Below, piece after piece: positions 34,524-43,901 of a stretch of DNA of 64,000 bases. The notes beneath the pieces were generated by a model that did not search any database, was not told the DNA's origin, and was given only the letters and a program-made list of their open reading frames with translations. Within the stretch, counting starts at the first letter, position 1, and every line of letters begins with the position of its first letter. The translations under genes and the position numbers were made by a program. This DNA comes from JAJYLM01 sp964547905 (GTDB taxonomy: Bacteria > JAMCPX01): contig CAZJPN010000016.1 in assembly GCA_964547905.1 (NCBI GenBank), positions 13,185-77,184 on the forward strand, in the 5' to 3' direction.

Positions 34524-35482
34524 TCACTTTGGATAACACAAAAAAAACAACGCCAAAAAACCTCGATGGTTGTGTAATTACCATAGGTAATTTTGATGGT
34601 GTACATCTTGGCCACAAATATATACTGGAGCAGACGATCTCAAGGGCAAAGCTTCTCGGTACCATTCCTGTGGTAATGACCTTCGAGCCACACCCTTATA
34701 AATTCTTCAACCCGAACGAAAAAAATTATCTGCTGCTTCCGTTCGAAGAGAAATACGCACTTATAAAGAAGATCGGCATTGAAACCATAATAGTCACCGA
34801 ATTTACCATGGATTTTGCAAGAATGTCTCCGCATGAATATGCGCGCAGGATACTCAAGGAACTTATAAATCCATCAACGGTAGTTGTCGGCCATAACTTC
34901 ACATTCGGGAGGATGGCAAGCGGTGATGTGTCTTTATTGAAAGGGTTTGGCAAGGAATATGGATACAACGTCATTGTTGTGGATCCATATGTTATAGACG
35001 GCAAAGTGGTATCGAGTTCAAGGATCAGACAGCATATGAGATACGGCCAGATACATGAGGCAGCAAGGTTTCTTGGCTATAATCCTTATATTGCGGGTAA
35101 GGTTGTTACCGGTACACATCGTGGAACCAATGTACTCGGCTTTCCGACAGCAAACATCGAAACTTCGTGGGAACTCCTTCCGCAACGCGGTGTATATGCC
35201 GTAAAAATCTTACATAAAGACAGTCAACTTTATGGTGTAGCAAATATAGGGATCAACCCGACATTCGGAGGACATGAGTTAAAAATAGAGATACATATAC
35301 TCAATTTCGATAAGGATGTTGTCGGAGAGAACATGACCGTTGAGTTTATCCAGAAAATAAGAGACGAGGTGAGATTTTCCACTTCAGACGAATTAAAGCA
35401 AAAGATCTTTGAAGATATAGAGTTCGCAAAAAAAATATTCGCACTCAATGCGGATGCGACCCATAAAAGGGTTATCGTATGA
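34520..35482 (+). CDS. ribF: Bifunctional riboflavin kinase/FAD synthetase
   Basis: Makes FMN then FAD. The 320-aa protein has an N-terminal nucleotidyltransferase domain with GNFDGVHLGHKYIL (HxGH-type motif), and VVGHNFTFGRMASGD, SSSRIRQHMRYG. The C-terminal riboflavin kinase domain has GTHRGTNVLGFPTANI, GVYAVKIL, GVANIGINPTFGG. Both domains look complete. Its ATG overlaps the deoB stop, and its stop overlaps the aroE start (ATGA in each case), so translation is coupled across all three genes. Confidence 0.96.
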   Translation: MITLDNTKKTTPKNLDGCVITIGNFDGVHLGHKYILEQTISRAKLLGTIPVVMTFEPHPYKFFNPNEKNYLLLPFEEKYALIKKIGIETIIVTEFTMDFARMSPHEYARRILKELINPSTVVVGHNFTFGRMASGDVSLLKGFGKEYGYNVIVVDPYVIDGKVVSSSRIRQHMRYGQIHEAARFLGYNPYIAGKVVTGTHRGTNVLGFPTANIETSWELLPQRGVYAVKILHKDSQLYGVANIGINPTFGGHELKIEIHILNFDKDVVGENMTVEFIQKIRDEVRFSTSDELKQKIFEDIEFAKKIFALNADATHKRVIV

Positions 35483-36354
35483 CGCTTGTCCTCGGTATCG
35501 TGGGACATCCTCTGAATCACAGCGTATCTGTTCCTATGCACATGTCGGCTATTTTCACGCTCGGCATTGACTATGTTTACATGAGTTTCGATATTCTGCC
35601 TGACAATTTATCCCACGCTGTATCCCAGTTCAAAAAAGAACACATAAAAGGATTCAACGTGACCATACCGTATAAAGAGGCCATCATGCTTTATCTCGAC
35701 AGCGTTGACGAACATGCAAGCAGAATCGGAGCTGTAAATACGGTAAACAATGAGAGCGGCAGATTAAAAGGCTATAATACGGATGGGATTGGCTATATAA
35801 AGTCGTTGGGTGAACAAACAGGATTTGATCCTTGCGGTAAGCATGTCCTTATGATAGGTGCAGGCGGGGCTGCCAGGGCAATCGCATTTTCTTTGCTTGA
35901 GGCAGGAGTTAAAAGACTTATCATAGTGAATAGAACAATAGATAGGGCCCAAAAACTTGCACAGCATCTTGGATCATATTTTCCAGAAGCAAACCTGCAG
36001 GCATTATCCATCGAATATATGAATGCCCTCCCGTATAAAGAGCTGGATCTTATCGTTAACACAACACCTGTCGGTATGAAAAATATAAAACAGACTGATA
36101 TTGATGGATCGATATCTTTATTAGCGGCTGATGGATCGCTGCTTGATAAAAACACCATCGTTTCTGACATCGTTTATAATCCTTTAGAAACACCGCTTTT
36201 AAAGAGGGCGAAACATGCCGGGTTGAAAACGCACGATGGCGCGGGCATGCTTGTGTATCAAGGAGCGGAGAGCTTTAAGATATGGACCGGCGTTCAGCCT
36301 CCGGTTGATGTGATGAGACAGGCGGTACTCAGGGCATTGCAGGAACATCATTAA
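35479..36354 (+). CDS. aroE: Shikimate dehydrogenase
   Basis: NADPH-dependent reduction of 3-dehydroshikimate, fourth step of the shikimate pathway. The 291-aa protein shows the substrate-site pattern VGHPLNHSVSVPMH, the catalytic lysine in NVTIPYKEA, and AVNTVNNESGRLKGYNTDG. The Rossmann loop is MIGAGGAARAIAFSL, followed by the C-terminal VYNPLETPLL and DGAGMLVYQGAESF. It is the last gene of the deoB-ribF-aroE operon. A hairpin with a short T-run lies downstream. Confidence 0.95.
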   Translation: MTLVLGIVGHPLNHSVSVPMHMSAIFTLGIDYVYMSFDILPDNLSHAVSQFKKEHIKGFNVTIPYKEAIMLYLDSVDEHASRIGAVNTVNNESGRLKGYNTDGIGYIKSLGEQTGFDPCGKHVLMIGAGGAARAIAFSLLEAGVKRLIIVNRTIDRAQKLAQHLGSYFPEANLQALSIEYMNALPYKELDLIVNTTPVGMKNIKQTDIDGSISLLAADGSLLDKNTIVSDIVYNPLETPLLKRAKHAGLKTHDGAGMLVYQGAESFKIWTGVQPPVDVMRQAVLRALQEHH

Positions 36355-36414
36355 TCCGGAAAATGCAAGAGGGGAGTTGATTCATCTCATAAACCCTCCT
36401 ATCCCCGTTTTCAC

Positions 36415-36467
36415 AAGGACAAGTTTTGCAAATGCATTCCTTGATTTAATGTTCCTTGTCCTTTTAT
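36415..36467 (+). terminator. Possible long-loop terminator after aroE
   Basis: AAGGACAAG (36415-36423) and CTTGTCCTT (36455-36463) form a perfect 9-bp stem, followed by TTATT. The 31-base loop contains a smaller TGCAAATGCA palindrome. The position between aroE and the separate P-type ATPase gene fits a terminator, but the long loop and the short T-run weaken it. Confidence 0.4.
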
Positions 36468-36506
36468 TGACGCTTCCGCCATGGTTCTGATAAACGTGGG
36501 TTTATC

Positions 36507-39053
36507 ATGTTCCAGGAGAAAGATATCATAACAGGCCTCTCATCCGCAGAGGCTTTGCAGAGGCTAAAGCAGAACGGTTACAATGAGCTTCCGTCTTCAA
36601 AAAAAAGAAGCATCTTAAGGATCGCCTTTGATGTCGTGAAAGAACCCATGCTTCTTTTACTGGTCGCATGCGGTACACTTTACTTCACCCTCGGCGACAT
36701 AAAAGAAGCAATGATTCTGGTCAGCTTTGTATTCGTAGTTATCAGCATCACTCTGTATCAGGAACGGAAGACCGAGAGGGCACTCGAGGCGCTTCGCGAC
36801 CTCTCCAGTCCGAGAGCAATGGTCATACGGGATGGGAAACATATCAGGATCCCGGGCAGGGAGGTTGTGACCGGTGACATCGTGATCGTTTCCGAGGGCG
36901 ACCGCGTACCTGCAGATGCAGTACTGTTAAAGACGAACAATGTAACCGTGGATGAATCGCTCCTTACCGGTGAGTCGGTCCCTGTGCGGAAGTCCGCATG
37001 GAACGGGGCGCAGGAGATGGACAGGCCCGGCGGAGACGACCTGCCGTTCATATACTCGGGCACGCTGATAGTTCAGGGCCAGGGCACAGCAAGGGTAGTA
37101 AAAACAGGTCTCAACACCGAGCTTGGCAAGATAGGCAAGATACTGCAGGTCCTTGAGCCCGAGGAAACCCTGCTCCATAAAGAGGTACGAAGGCTTGTGC
37201 GTAACTTCACGATCTTCGCGGTTGCACTCTCAGCCCTTGTGATAGTCGTCTACGGCATAACGCGGGCAAACTGGTCCAACGGCTTTCTCGCGGGGCTTAC
37301 CCTTGCCATGGCCATACTGCCGGAGGAATTTCCTGTTGTACTAACCATATTCCTCGCACTCGGGGCATGGAGGATCTCGAAAGAGCACGTCCTGACCCGC
37401 AGGGTGTCTGCCATCGAGACCCTCGGTGCCGCGACCGTGCTCTGCGTGGACAAAACAGGCACACTAACGCAGAACAGGATGTCCGTGGAAAAATTATACT
37501 CCAACAACGGATTCTTTGACCTTACCCCGGATTATAAAGGGCCTCTGCCCGAGGACTTCCATCAGATCCTTGAATTTGCGATCCTCTCGAGCCAGAGTGA
37601 TCCCAGAGACCCCATGGAAAGTGCCCTGAAGAGTCTTGGGAACAAACTGCTGTCGCATACCGAACACCTGCATACCGACTGGGAAATGGAGCATGAATAT
37701 CCACTTTCAAAAGAATTGCTTGCCATGTCGCGTGTCTGGAAATCCGCAGACGGCAAAGATTATGTAATAGCTGCCAAAGGCGCACCCGAGGCAATAGCAG
37801 ATCTGTGTCATATAAGCCCTGAAGAAAAAGAACACCTCGCGGGAAAGGTCAGTGTCATGGCAGGAGAAGGTCTCAGGGTTCTCGGCATAGCCAAGGCGTA
37901 TTTCAGCCTCCATGATCTGCCTCCTGTACAGCATGACTTTGACTTTCAGTTAATAGGCCTTATCGGATTCGCCGATCCTATACGGCCGTCCGTGCCCGAG
38001 GCACTGAAGGAATGCTATGGTGCAGGGATACGGGTGATTATGATAACAGGGGATTACCCGGTTACAGCAAAAAACATAGCAGCACAGATCGGGCTGAAGG
38101 CGTCGGACGAGGTGATCACAGGGGCTGAACTCGACTGTATGCGCGACGAGGAATTGAGAGCAAGGCTGAAGACCGTGAATATCTTTGCACGGGCGGTACC
38201 GGAGCAGAAGCTGCGCATCGTCAACGCACTCAAGGCCAACGGGGAGATTGTTGCTATGACCGGCGACGGTGTAAATGATGCGCCGGCACTGAAGTCCGCA
38301 CATATAGGCATAGCGATGGGAGCGAGGGGAACGGATGTAGCCAGGGAGGCTGCTTCCCTTGTGCTTCTGAACGATGACTTCTCATCAATAGTGAAATCCG
38401 TCAGGATGGGCAGGAGGATATACGACAACCTGAAAAAGGCAATGGCATACATCCTCGCCATACACGTACCGATCGCGGGTATATCCCTTATACCTGTGCT
38501 GTTCGGATGGCCGCTGATTCTTATGCCGGTACATATAGCGTTTCTCGAACTCATCATAGACCCGTCAAGCTCTGTCGTGTTCGAGGCAGAGGCTGAAGAG
38601 GCAGATGTCATGAAGCGCAGGCCGCGCAGGTTTGAAGAACGGCTGTTCAACAGGCGGACGTTCGGCATAAGTCTCCTGCAGGGAGGCATCGTGCTCGCCA
38701 TCGTGCTTGCTATTTTTATTATTTCGATGCACCTGGGACAAACAGAGACAGAATCCAGGGCACTTACGTTCACAACGTTGATCATTGCAAACCTCGGGCT
38801 TATCCTGACCAACCGTTCATGGTCCAGGACCATAGTGTCGACACTGGGTATAAAGAACAGGGCCCTCTGGGGAGTCGTTGCGGGTGCGATGGTGTTCCTT
38901 GCCCTTACCATTTACGTACCGTTCCTGCAAAACCTTTTCAGGTTCTCAACACTTCATCCGCTTGACATAGGGATATGTTTTGGCTCAGGGCTGCTCAGTA
39001 TCGGGTGGTTTGAGACCATGAAGCTTTACACACAATTGAAAAATAAAAACTAA
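36507..39053 (+). CDS. P-type cation-transporting ATPase (P2/Ca-ATPase-like)
   Basis: The 848-aa membrane pump has the cation ATPase N-terminal segment (GLSSAEALQRLKQNGYNELP), the TGES actuator loop (LLTGESVPVRKSAW), the phosphorylation site DKTGTLT with Asp315, and the hinge MTGDGVNDAPALK. The M4 motif is PEEFPVVL, where most Ca-ATPases have PEGLP or PEALP, and there are about eight to ten TM spans. The ion is most likely Ca2+ or Mn2+, but the altered M4 motif makes that uncertain. Codon usage is visibly more G/C-rich than in aroE or the che genes, hinting at acquisition. It is convergent with cheB, 8 bases apart. Confidence 0.9.
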   Translation: MFQEKDIITGLSSAEALQRLKQNGYNELPSSKKRSILRIAFDVVKEPMLLLLVACGTLYFTLGDIKEAMILVSFVFVVISITLYQERKTERALEALRDLSSPRAMVIRDGKHIRIPGREVVTGDIVIVSEGDRVPADAVLLKTNNVTVDESLLTGESVPVRKSAWNGAQEMDRPGGDDLPFIYSGTLIVQGQGTARVVKTGLNTELGKIGKILQVLEPEETLLHKEVRRLVRNFTIFAVALSALVIVVYGITRANWSNGFLAGLTLAMAILPEEFPVVLTIFLALGAWRISKEHVLTRRVSAIETLGAATVLCVDKTGTLTQNRMSVEKLYSNNGFFDLTPDYKGPLPEDFHQILEFAILSSQSDPRDPMESALKSLGNKLLSHTEHLHTDWEMEHEYPLSKELLAMSRVWKSADGKDYVIAAKGAPEAIADLCHISPEEKEHLAGKVSVMAGEGLRVLGIAKAYFSLHDLPPVQHDFDFQLIGLIGFADPIRPSVPEALKECYGAGIRVIMITGDYPVTAKNIAAQIGLKASDEVITGAELDCMRDEELRARLKTVNIFARAVPEQKLRIVNALKANGEIVAMTGDGVNDAPALKSAHIGIAMGARGTDVAREAASLVLLNDDFSSIVKSVRMGRRIYDNLKKAMAYILAIHVPIAGISLIPVLFGWPLILMPVHIAFLELIIDPSSSVVFEAEAEEADVMKRRPRRFEERLFNRRTFGISLLQGGIVLAIVLAIFIISMHLGQTETESRALTFTTLIIANLGLILTNRSWSRTIVSTLGIKNRALWGVVAGAMVFLALTIYVPFLQNLFRFSTLHPLDIGICFGSGLLSIGWFETMKLYTQLKNKN

Positions 39054-39061
39054 AAAAGGGT

Positions 39062-40156
39062 TTATCCCTTTGCCCAGCGGTTGAGCTCCATTGCTATTAA
39101 ATAATATGGCAGCACCCTATCAACCTTGCCTGTTGCTATGGCCTCTCTCGGCATGCCGAAGATAACCGCGGTCTCCTCTGACTCTGCTATCGTATAACCG
39201 CCAGCGTCTTTTATAATTTCTATACCCTTCTTGCCGTCATCCCCCATGCCTGTAAGTACAACGCCCGCACACATCTTTCCAAACTCTTGAGCTGCAGAAG
39301 TAAACATTTCATTTACAGATGGTATAAATTTGTCATCCTCTCTGCGTGGTATTAATTTCAACACCCTTTTACCGCCAAGGGTCATTATAAAAATACTGTA
39401 TCCCCCGGGGCATACAAAGATTGTACCCTGCTTTAGCGGATCATTATCCTCTGCCTCTTTTACATTAAAATCAGTGTATTTATTAAGCCGTTGGGCAAAT
39501 GTGTTTGTGAAGCCTGGAGGCATATGCTGTGAAACTATCACGCTAATTTTCATATTCTTATCCAGTCCTGATATCACTCTCTGTAGGGCTGAAGGACCTC
39601 CTGTAGACGAACCAATGGCGATCAACTTGAATCCAGAATAAATGCTTTCAGGCTCTTTCCCCACACCTGTAACCTTTACTATTGGTTTTGCCGCTGTATC
39701 TATACCAAGACTCAATTTTAAATTTATATCTGCTATTCTTCTTTGAACGTTTTTAAGATTGATACGCCGTATATTCAGTACTTTTCTTATAACATCCTCT
39801 CTTATCGAGTATAGCTCCATCGACGCCCTTTTTACAGGCTTTGGAATAAAATCAACCGCACCGAGCTCCATTGCTTTAAATACACTTTCCGAATCCGACT
39901 TCGAGCTGATTACAATGGTAGGCGTAGGCTTTGTTCTCATGAGTATCCTCAGGAACGTAAAACCGTCCATACGCGGCATTTCGAGATCCAGGGTTACAGC
40001 GTCGGGAGAAAACTCATTTAATTTTTTAAGACCATCCTCCCCGTCCGTAGCAGTACCTATGACCTTAATGTTGCTGTCTGATTCCAGCATCGCCTTCAAA
40101 GAGCGTCTGTTAAACGCAGAATCATCTATTATGAGAACATTGATCTTCTCGCTCAT
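39062..40156 (-). CDS. cheB: Chemotaxis response regulator protein-glutamate methylesterase
   Basis: Removes methyl groups from receptors (adaptation) and deamidates glutamines. The 364-aa protein has an N-terminal receiver with the acidic pair DD11-12 and phosphoacceptor Asp57 (TLDLEMPRMDGF). The C-terminal esterase has GSSTGGPSALQRV (Ser), SQHMPPGFTNTF (His) and LTGMGDDGKKGI (Asp). All catalytic residues are present. It is the last gene of the chemosensory operon and overlaps cheR by 4 bases. It lies 8 bases from the convergent ATPase gene. Confidence 0.95.
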   Translation of the reverse strand: MSEKINVLIIDDSAFNRRSLKAMLESDSNIKVIGTATDGEDGLKKLNEFSPDAVTLDLEMPRMDGFTFLRILMRTKPTPTIVISSKSDSESVFKAMELGAVDFIPKPVKRASMELYSIREDVIRKVLNIRRINLKNVQRRIADINLKLSLGIDTAAKPIVKVTGVGKEPESIYSGFKLIAIGSSTGGPSALQRVISGLDKNMKISVIVSQHMPPGFTNTFAQRLNKYTDFNVKEAEDNDPLKQGTIFVCPGGYSIFIMTLGGKRVLKLIPRREDDKFIPSVNEMFTSAAQEFGKMCAGVVLTGMGDDGKKGIEIIKDAGGYTIAESEETAVIFGMPREAIATGKVDRVLPYYLIAMELNRWAKG

Positions 40157-41022
40157 TTTTGCGGTTTCCTGTAAACAAGATCGTTCTTGAGCTGCACAAG
40201 CTTGAACATACCCGTAACATTTATCAAAGACTCTGCATGCCCCAATAATAACCAGCCGTTATTGCAAAGTTTGTTGTAGAATTTTTCAATAAGTTTTTTC
40301 TTCGATTCGAGATCAAAATATATCAGTACATTACGGCACACAACAACATCCATTGATGATAACAGGTTTATTAAAGTGCTGTCCATAAGGTTTATATGGG
40401 AAATTTTTACCATATTTTTGATCTCATCTTTTATTTTCAGCTTATCGCCGTAAGGCTCGAAATATTTTTTCTTGTAATATTCGTCTGTAACCCTGAAAGA
40501 AGCATTTCCGTATATGCCTTTCCTGGATATCGACAAAACCCTATGGTTTATATCCGTGGCATAGATCTCAACATTAAAGTCTTTTTCTACGCCGTATTCT
40601 TTTGCCATAATCGAGATTGTATACGGCTCTTCACCTGTAGAAGAACCGGCACTCCATATACGTAACGAAGGCCTACCCATATAGGACTTTTCTGCTTTTA
40701 TCGTCGGTATAATTTCTTCAAACAGCGCCTTGAGCTGCAATATTTCCCTGAAAAAGTAGGTTTCGTTTGTTGTGAGAAGGTCTACAACGATGCTCAATTC
40801 TTCTTCCCTTTCTTTGTCATATTTAAGAAAGAAATAATAATCCTTAAAAGAGTTAAGTTTCCTTACCCCCAGCCTGCTCGTCAGCCTCGATACGAATATG
40901 TATTTCTGCTCATCGGAAAAAAAGATGCCGCTGTAATCTTTTATAAAATCTCTGAGCCTGCGAAAATCATCGTCCTCAAGATCTACCGTTGAAGTGCTTG
41001 TATGGGTTAGTGTGCTGTACAT
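40153..41022 (-). CDS. cheR: Chemotaxis protein methyltransferase
   Basis: The SAM-dependent receptor methyltransferase has 289 aa. An N-terminal helical CheR_N domain (residues about 15-75) precedes the methyltransferase domain with TTNETYFFREILQ, the SAM-binding WSAGSSTGEEPYTISI, VEIYATDINHRVL, and VVCRNVLIYFD. The cognate receptor lacks a C-terminal tether pentapeptide, so docking must differ from E. coli Tsr/Tar. Five bases separate it from the HEAT-repeat gene upstream; it overlaps cheB downstream. Confidence 0.95.
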   Translation of the reverse strand: MYSTLTHTSTSTVDLEDDDFRRLRDFIKDYSGIFFSDEQKYIFVSRLTSRLGVRKLNSFKDYYFFLKYDKEREEELSIVVDLLTTNETYFFREILQLKALFEEIIPTIKAEKSYMGRPSLRIWSAGSSTGEEPYTISIMAKEYGVEKDFNVEIYATDINHRVLSISRKGIYGNASFRVTDEYYKKKYFEPYGDKLKIKDEIKNMVKISHINLMDSTLINLLSSMDVVVCRNVLIYFDLESKKKLIEKFYNKLCNNGWLLLGHAESLINVTGMFKLVQLKNDLVYRKPQK

Positions 41023-41026
41023 GGTT

Positions 41027-42967
41027 TCAGTGATCTTCCGTATGAGTATATCGTTCGAGGACAGACAACGCCTTTTCTCTGATCTTTTGTTCCGGGCTTG
41101 AACTGAGGTCCTTCAGAATGTTACGGGCAGTTTTATTGTTGGCCTTTCCAAGCATGTATACGACTTCCATGACAATATCCTGATCTTTATTGGCAAGGAC
41201 ATTTTCTATTTCATTGATGCAATCATCTATAGAGGTGTCGATAAGAACCTGGATAGCTGTAAGCATAACCGCCGGAAAGCCATCATTTGTGTAGAGCTTT
41301 AAGATCTTGTTTGCCTCATCGATTTGAGGGGAATGCTTGAGGTGTTTGATAATCTCTATTTTTACCCATTGGTCATCGTCATTTATGAGCCACTTGATGG
41401 TATCTATAAATTTTTCAGGTATTATGTTTGCGGTTGCTCTTACCGCTTCTATTCTTACATCCTTATTTTCATCCGTTAGAGCCATCTGAATATCTTCGAT
41501 ATAGCGGTCGAGTTTTAATATGCCTATCGTAGATATCGTTGCCGCCCTTACAGCGGCCTCACTGTCATTCAGTAACGTCTTTATGTCCTCACCCATCTTT
41601 TCGTTGTAAAAATTCAAAATAAGCCTGGCCGCAGCGAGCCTTAACAAATAATTGCTGCTATGCACCATACCGTGAATCATTTCAACGGCTTGATCCGAAA
41701 TCTGTCTGCCGATTTTTACGAAATTATCTATAGCGGTTGTATTGACCGCCTTGCTTTCCGATGCCATCAGTTTAACAAGGAGTTTAAGGCTCTGTGCATC
41801 GATATATGTACCGAGTGCGCGGGCAAGCAGTACGGTTACTTCTTCCGTATCATCGACCTCGAGAAGATATTCTAATCCGTCGGGTGGTGCACAAACATAA
41901 TCCTGCAACTGTGACAGATACAGCAATCCTGCCTTGATCTGAGATATGCTATTGTTACCGATAAGCAGTCCTACAACATCGGCTCTGATAGAATCCCCTA
42001 TATCGATCAACGAAGCCACACATGCGTCGAAAATATCCGGATCGTCGGCATATTTGAGTATGGTATTTATGTTACTTTTTACACCCGACCAACCGAGGAT
42101 CCTTATACCCGCCATTACAATAGCACTGTCGACACTTGATAGCATTTTTCCCATTATATAAGAATCGTATATGCTTGATTGTCTTATTGAGTTTTTTATA
42201 AATACTCTATCCTGCTCGTTCAGGCTGTTGTAAAGCTGAAGCAATGCCTTCGCTGCTGAATCTCTGTTGGATCTCTTATTATCTTTTATACCCTCAATAA
42301 GGTATGAAACAACAAGGGGATCGTGCGTTGAGCCGAGCAGATCAAAGGCTGCTTTTTTTAGAAGCGGGTCATCCATCAAAGGAACTATGTTATCGATTGG
42401 CAGCTTGAATCCCTTTTTACCAAGATTCGCAAGTGCCTCAAGCGCGGAGAAAACAATGTATATCTCTTTTTGCTTCAGCAGTTCGGTTATGTATGGGATA
42501 CTATCCTCTGTGCCGATTTTGCCGAGTGCCTCAATAGATGCCGTAGATAAATTTTGCTGAGGGCTGGATGTAAGTTTGATGAGAACCGGAACCACCTCCG
42601 GATCACCTATGTCTCCAAGCACATCGACAAGAAGCTTCGATAATTCCCATTGCTCAACGTCAATTGCTTTTACAATCTTTTCCACAGCTTCCCTTCCGAT
42701 TCTCGTAAGCCCTTCGACTCCGGCGGTTCTGAGTCCTGCATTGTCCTGAGAATTTATTATATCTATAAAAAGATACGTAAGCTTGTTTGATTGCTGTGTC
42801 CTCAGCAAAGATTCGAGAGCCGTTTTTCTAACTCTGAAGCTCTCGTCACCCAACAACATCTTGAATAGTTCGGTATTGTCATCAAACGTCAGAGTACCTA
42901 TGCTTTCGGCAAAATTAAGCTTCTCCTCTTCCGACATTCGGACTATTTTTTGCATACCTTCTGTCAT
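41027..42967 (-). CDS. HEAT-repeat protein in chemosensory operon
   Basis: The 646-aa soluble protein is built almost wholly of HEAT-type helix pairs. Visible units include AGLRTAGVEGLTRIGREAVE, LVDVLGDIGDPEVVPVLIKL, ASIEALGKIGTEDSIPYITE, AAVRAATISTIGILKLDRYI, and VRIEAVRATANIIPEKFIDT. Such solenoids usually act as protein-protein scaffolds. No catalytic site is visible. It overlaps the zinc-ribbon/receiver gene by 4 bases and precedes cheR by 5 bases, so it is an integral part of the operon. A HEAT protein of this size is not part of canonical flagellar che operons. The role is inferred as scaffold or output. Confidence 0.85.
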   Translation of the reverse strand: MTEGMQKIVRMSEEEKLNFAESIGTLTFDDNTELFKMLLGDESFRVRKTALESLLRTQQSNKLTYLFIDIINSQDNAGLRTAGVEGLTRIGREAVEKIVKAIDVEQWELSKLLVDVLGDIGDPEVVPVLIKLTSSPQQNLSTASIEALGKIGTEDSIPYITELLKQKEIYIVFSALEALANLGKKGFKLPIDNIVPLMDDPLLKKAAFDLLGSTHDPLVVSYLIEGIKDNKRSNRDSAAKALLQLYNSLNEQDRVFIKNSIRQSSIYDSYIMGKMLSSVDSAIVMAGIRILGWSGVKSNINTILKYADDPDIFDACVASLIDIGDSIRADVVGLLIGNNSISQIKAGLLYLSQLQDYVCAPPDGLEYLLEVDDTEEVTVLLARALGTYIDAQSLKLLVKLMASESKAVNTTAIDNFVKIGRQISDQAVEMIHGMVHSSNYLLRLAAARLILNFYNEKMGEDIKTLLNDSEAAVRAATISTIGILKLDRYIEDIQMALTDENKDVRIEAVRATANIIPEKFIDTIKWLINDDDQWVKIEIIKHLKHSPQIDEANKILKLYTNDGFPAVMLTAIQVLIDTSIDDCINEIENVLANKDQDIVMEVVYMLGKANNKTARNILKDLSSSPEQKIREKALSVLERYTHTEDH

Positions 42968-43893
42968 TGGACAAGCCCCAGCTCTTTTTTCTTTTTCTGT
43001 ATTAAATCACTCAAAGATTCTTTCAAAAAATCACCCTGCCGCCTTATATGCTCCGAGATCCTTTTATTGAAGAGCCTTTTCCCTTCCTCAAGATCTTTTT
43101 CCAAAACTTCCTCTACGGTATTTTGTCTTATACCCTGTTCGAGCAAGTCCTGATTGTAAAGTGCGATATCAGATATAATGATGCGTGCAAGCCTTTTTGC
43201 CTTCTCTATATCCTGCATATCCGAAGGTGTTTGCAAAAGTTCCTCTTCCTTGAGGATTTTGGCATCATCCATCTTTAATCGTGCACTCGAAGACTCGTTT
43301 ATCTCCATGCCAATCCGGATCGTTTCTGTTGTGCCGGTCACCACATGAACTTCTTCTTGCTTGCTTATAAGTCTGTTTATTTTCGGCACCAGATTATCCC
43401 TTATATGATGCTTCTCTATAAAATCATCAGCCCCGTAAAGGCTCTGCGGTATACGTTTATAACGTGTTTTATCATATATGGATGCCACGAGTATGACCTT
43501 TATACCGTGTAGTCTTTTGTCTTTTTTGATCAGCTCGGGAAACTCGAAACCGAATATGTCCGGAAGGGCAACATCCACTATAACAACCTCGGGATGGGTA
43601 TCCGTCATAATAGATATTGTCTCAACGCCGTTTTTTGCAAATAAGGGTAAAAATCCTGCATCCCTTATAAGTTCGCCTATCATCTCTCTCATTGAATTGG
43701 AGGTATGTGCTATAAGTATCTTCCTGCCCGTTGCAATAGCCGGCAGTTCTTCCGTTCCTTTCCCTGCATTCCCTTTTCTTTTAAGCAGAAAGATCTTCCC
43801 ACACTTCGAACATCTAAGTTTCAAAATGTTGCCGGATATTTTGCTCTCATCCACTTTATATTTTGTTGAGCATTGAGGACAGCTTATTATCAT
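42964..43893 (-). CDS. Zinc-ribbon/receiver-domain protein
   Basis: The 309-aa protein starts with an MJ0042 zinc ribbon (ISCPQCSTKYKVDE, LRCSKCGKIFLLKR). A response-regulator receiver follows (about 60-175; KILIAHTSNSMREMIGELIR, VVIVDVALPDIFGFEF with the predicted phosphoacceptor Asp). A helical C-terminal region (about 205-309) ends in a Lys/Glu-rich coil (LSDLIQKKKKELGL). In the usual DD/SN acidic pocket the first aspartates are replaced (AHTSN), so phosphorylation efficiency is doubtful. The same zinc-ribbon fold occurs in the DUF3426 protein at 23537. Confidence 0.82.
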   Translation of the reverse strand: MIISCPQCSTKYKVDESKISGNILKLRCSKCGKIFLLKRKGNAGKGTEELPAIATGRKILIAHTSNSMREMIGELIRDAGFLPLFAKNGVETISIMTDTHPEVVIVDVALPDIFGFEFPELIKKDKRLHGIKVILVASIYDKTRYKRIPQSLYGADDFIEKHHIRDNLVPKINRLISKQEEVHVVTGTTETIRIGMEINESSSARLKMDDAKILKEEELLQTPSDMQDIEKAKRLARIIISDIALYNQDLLEQGIRQNTVEEVLEKDLEEGKRLFNKRISEHIRRQGDFLKESLSDLIQKKKKELGLVQ

Positions 43894-43901
43894 TATATTT
43901 A

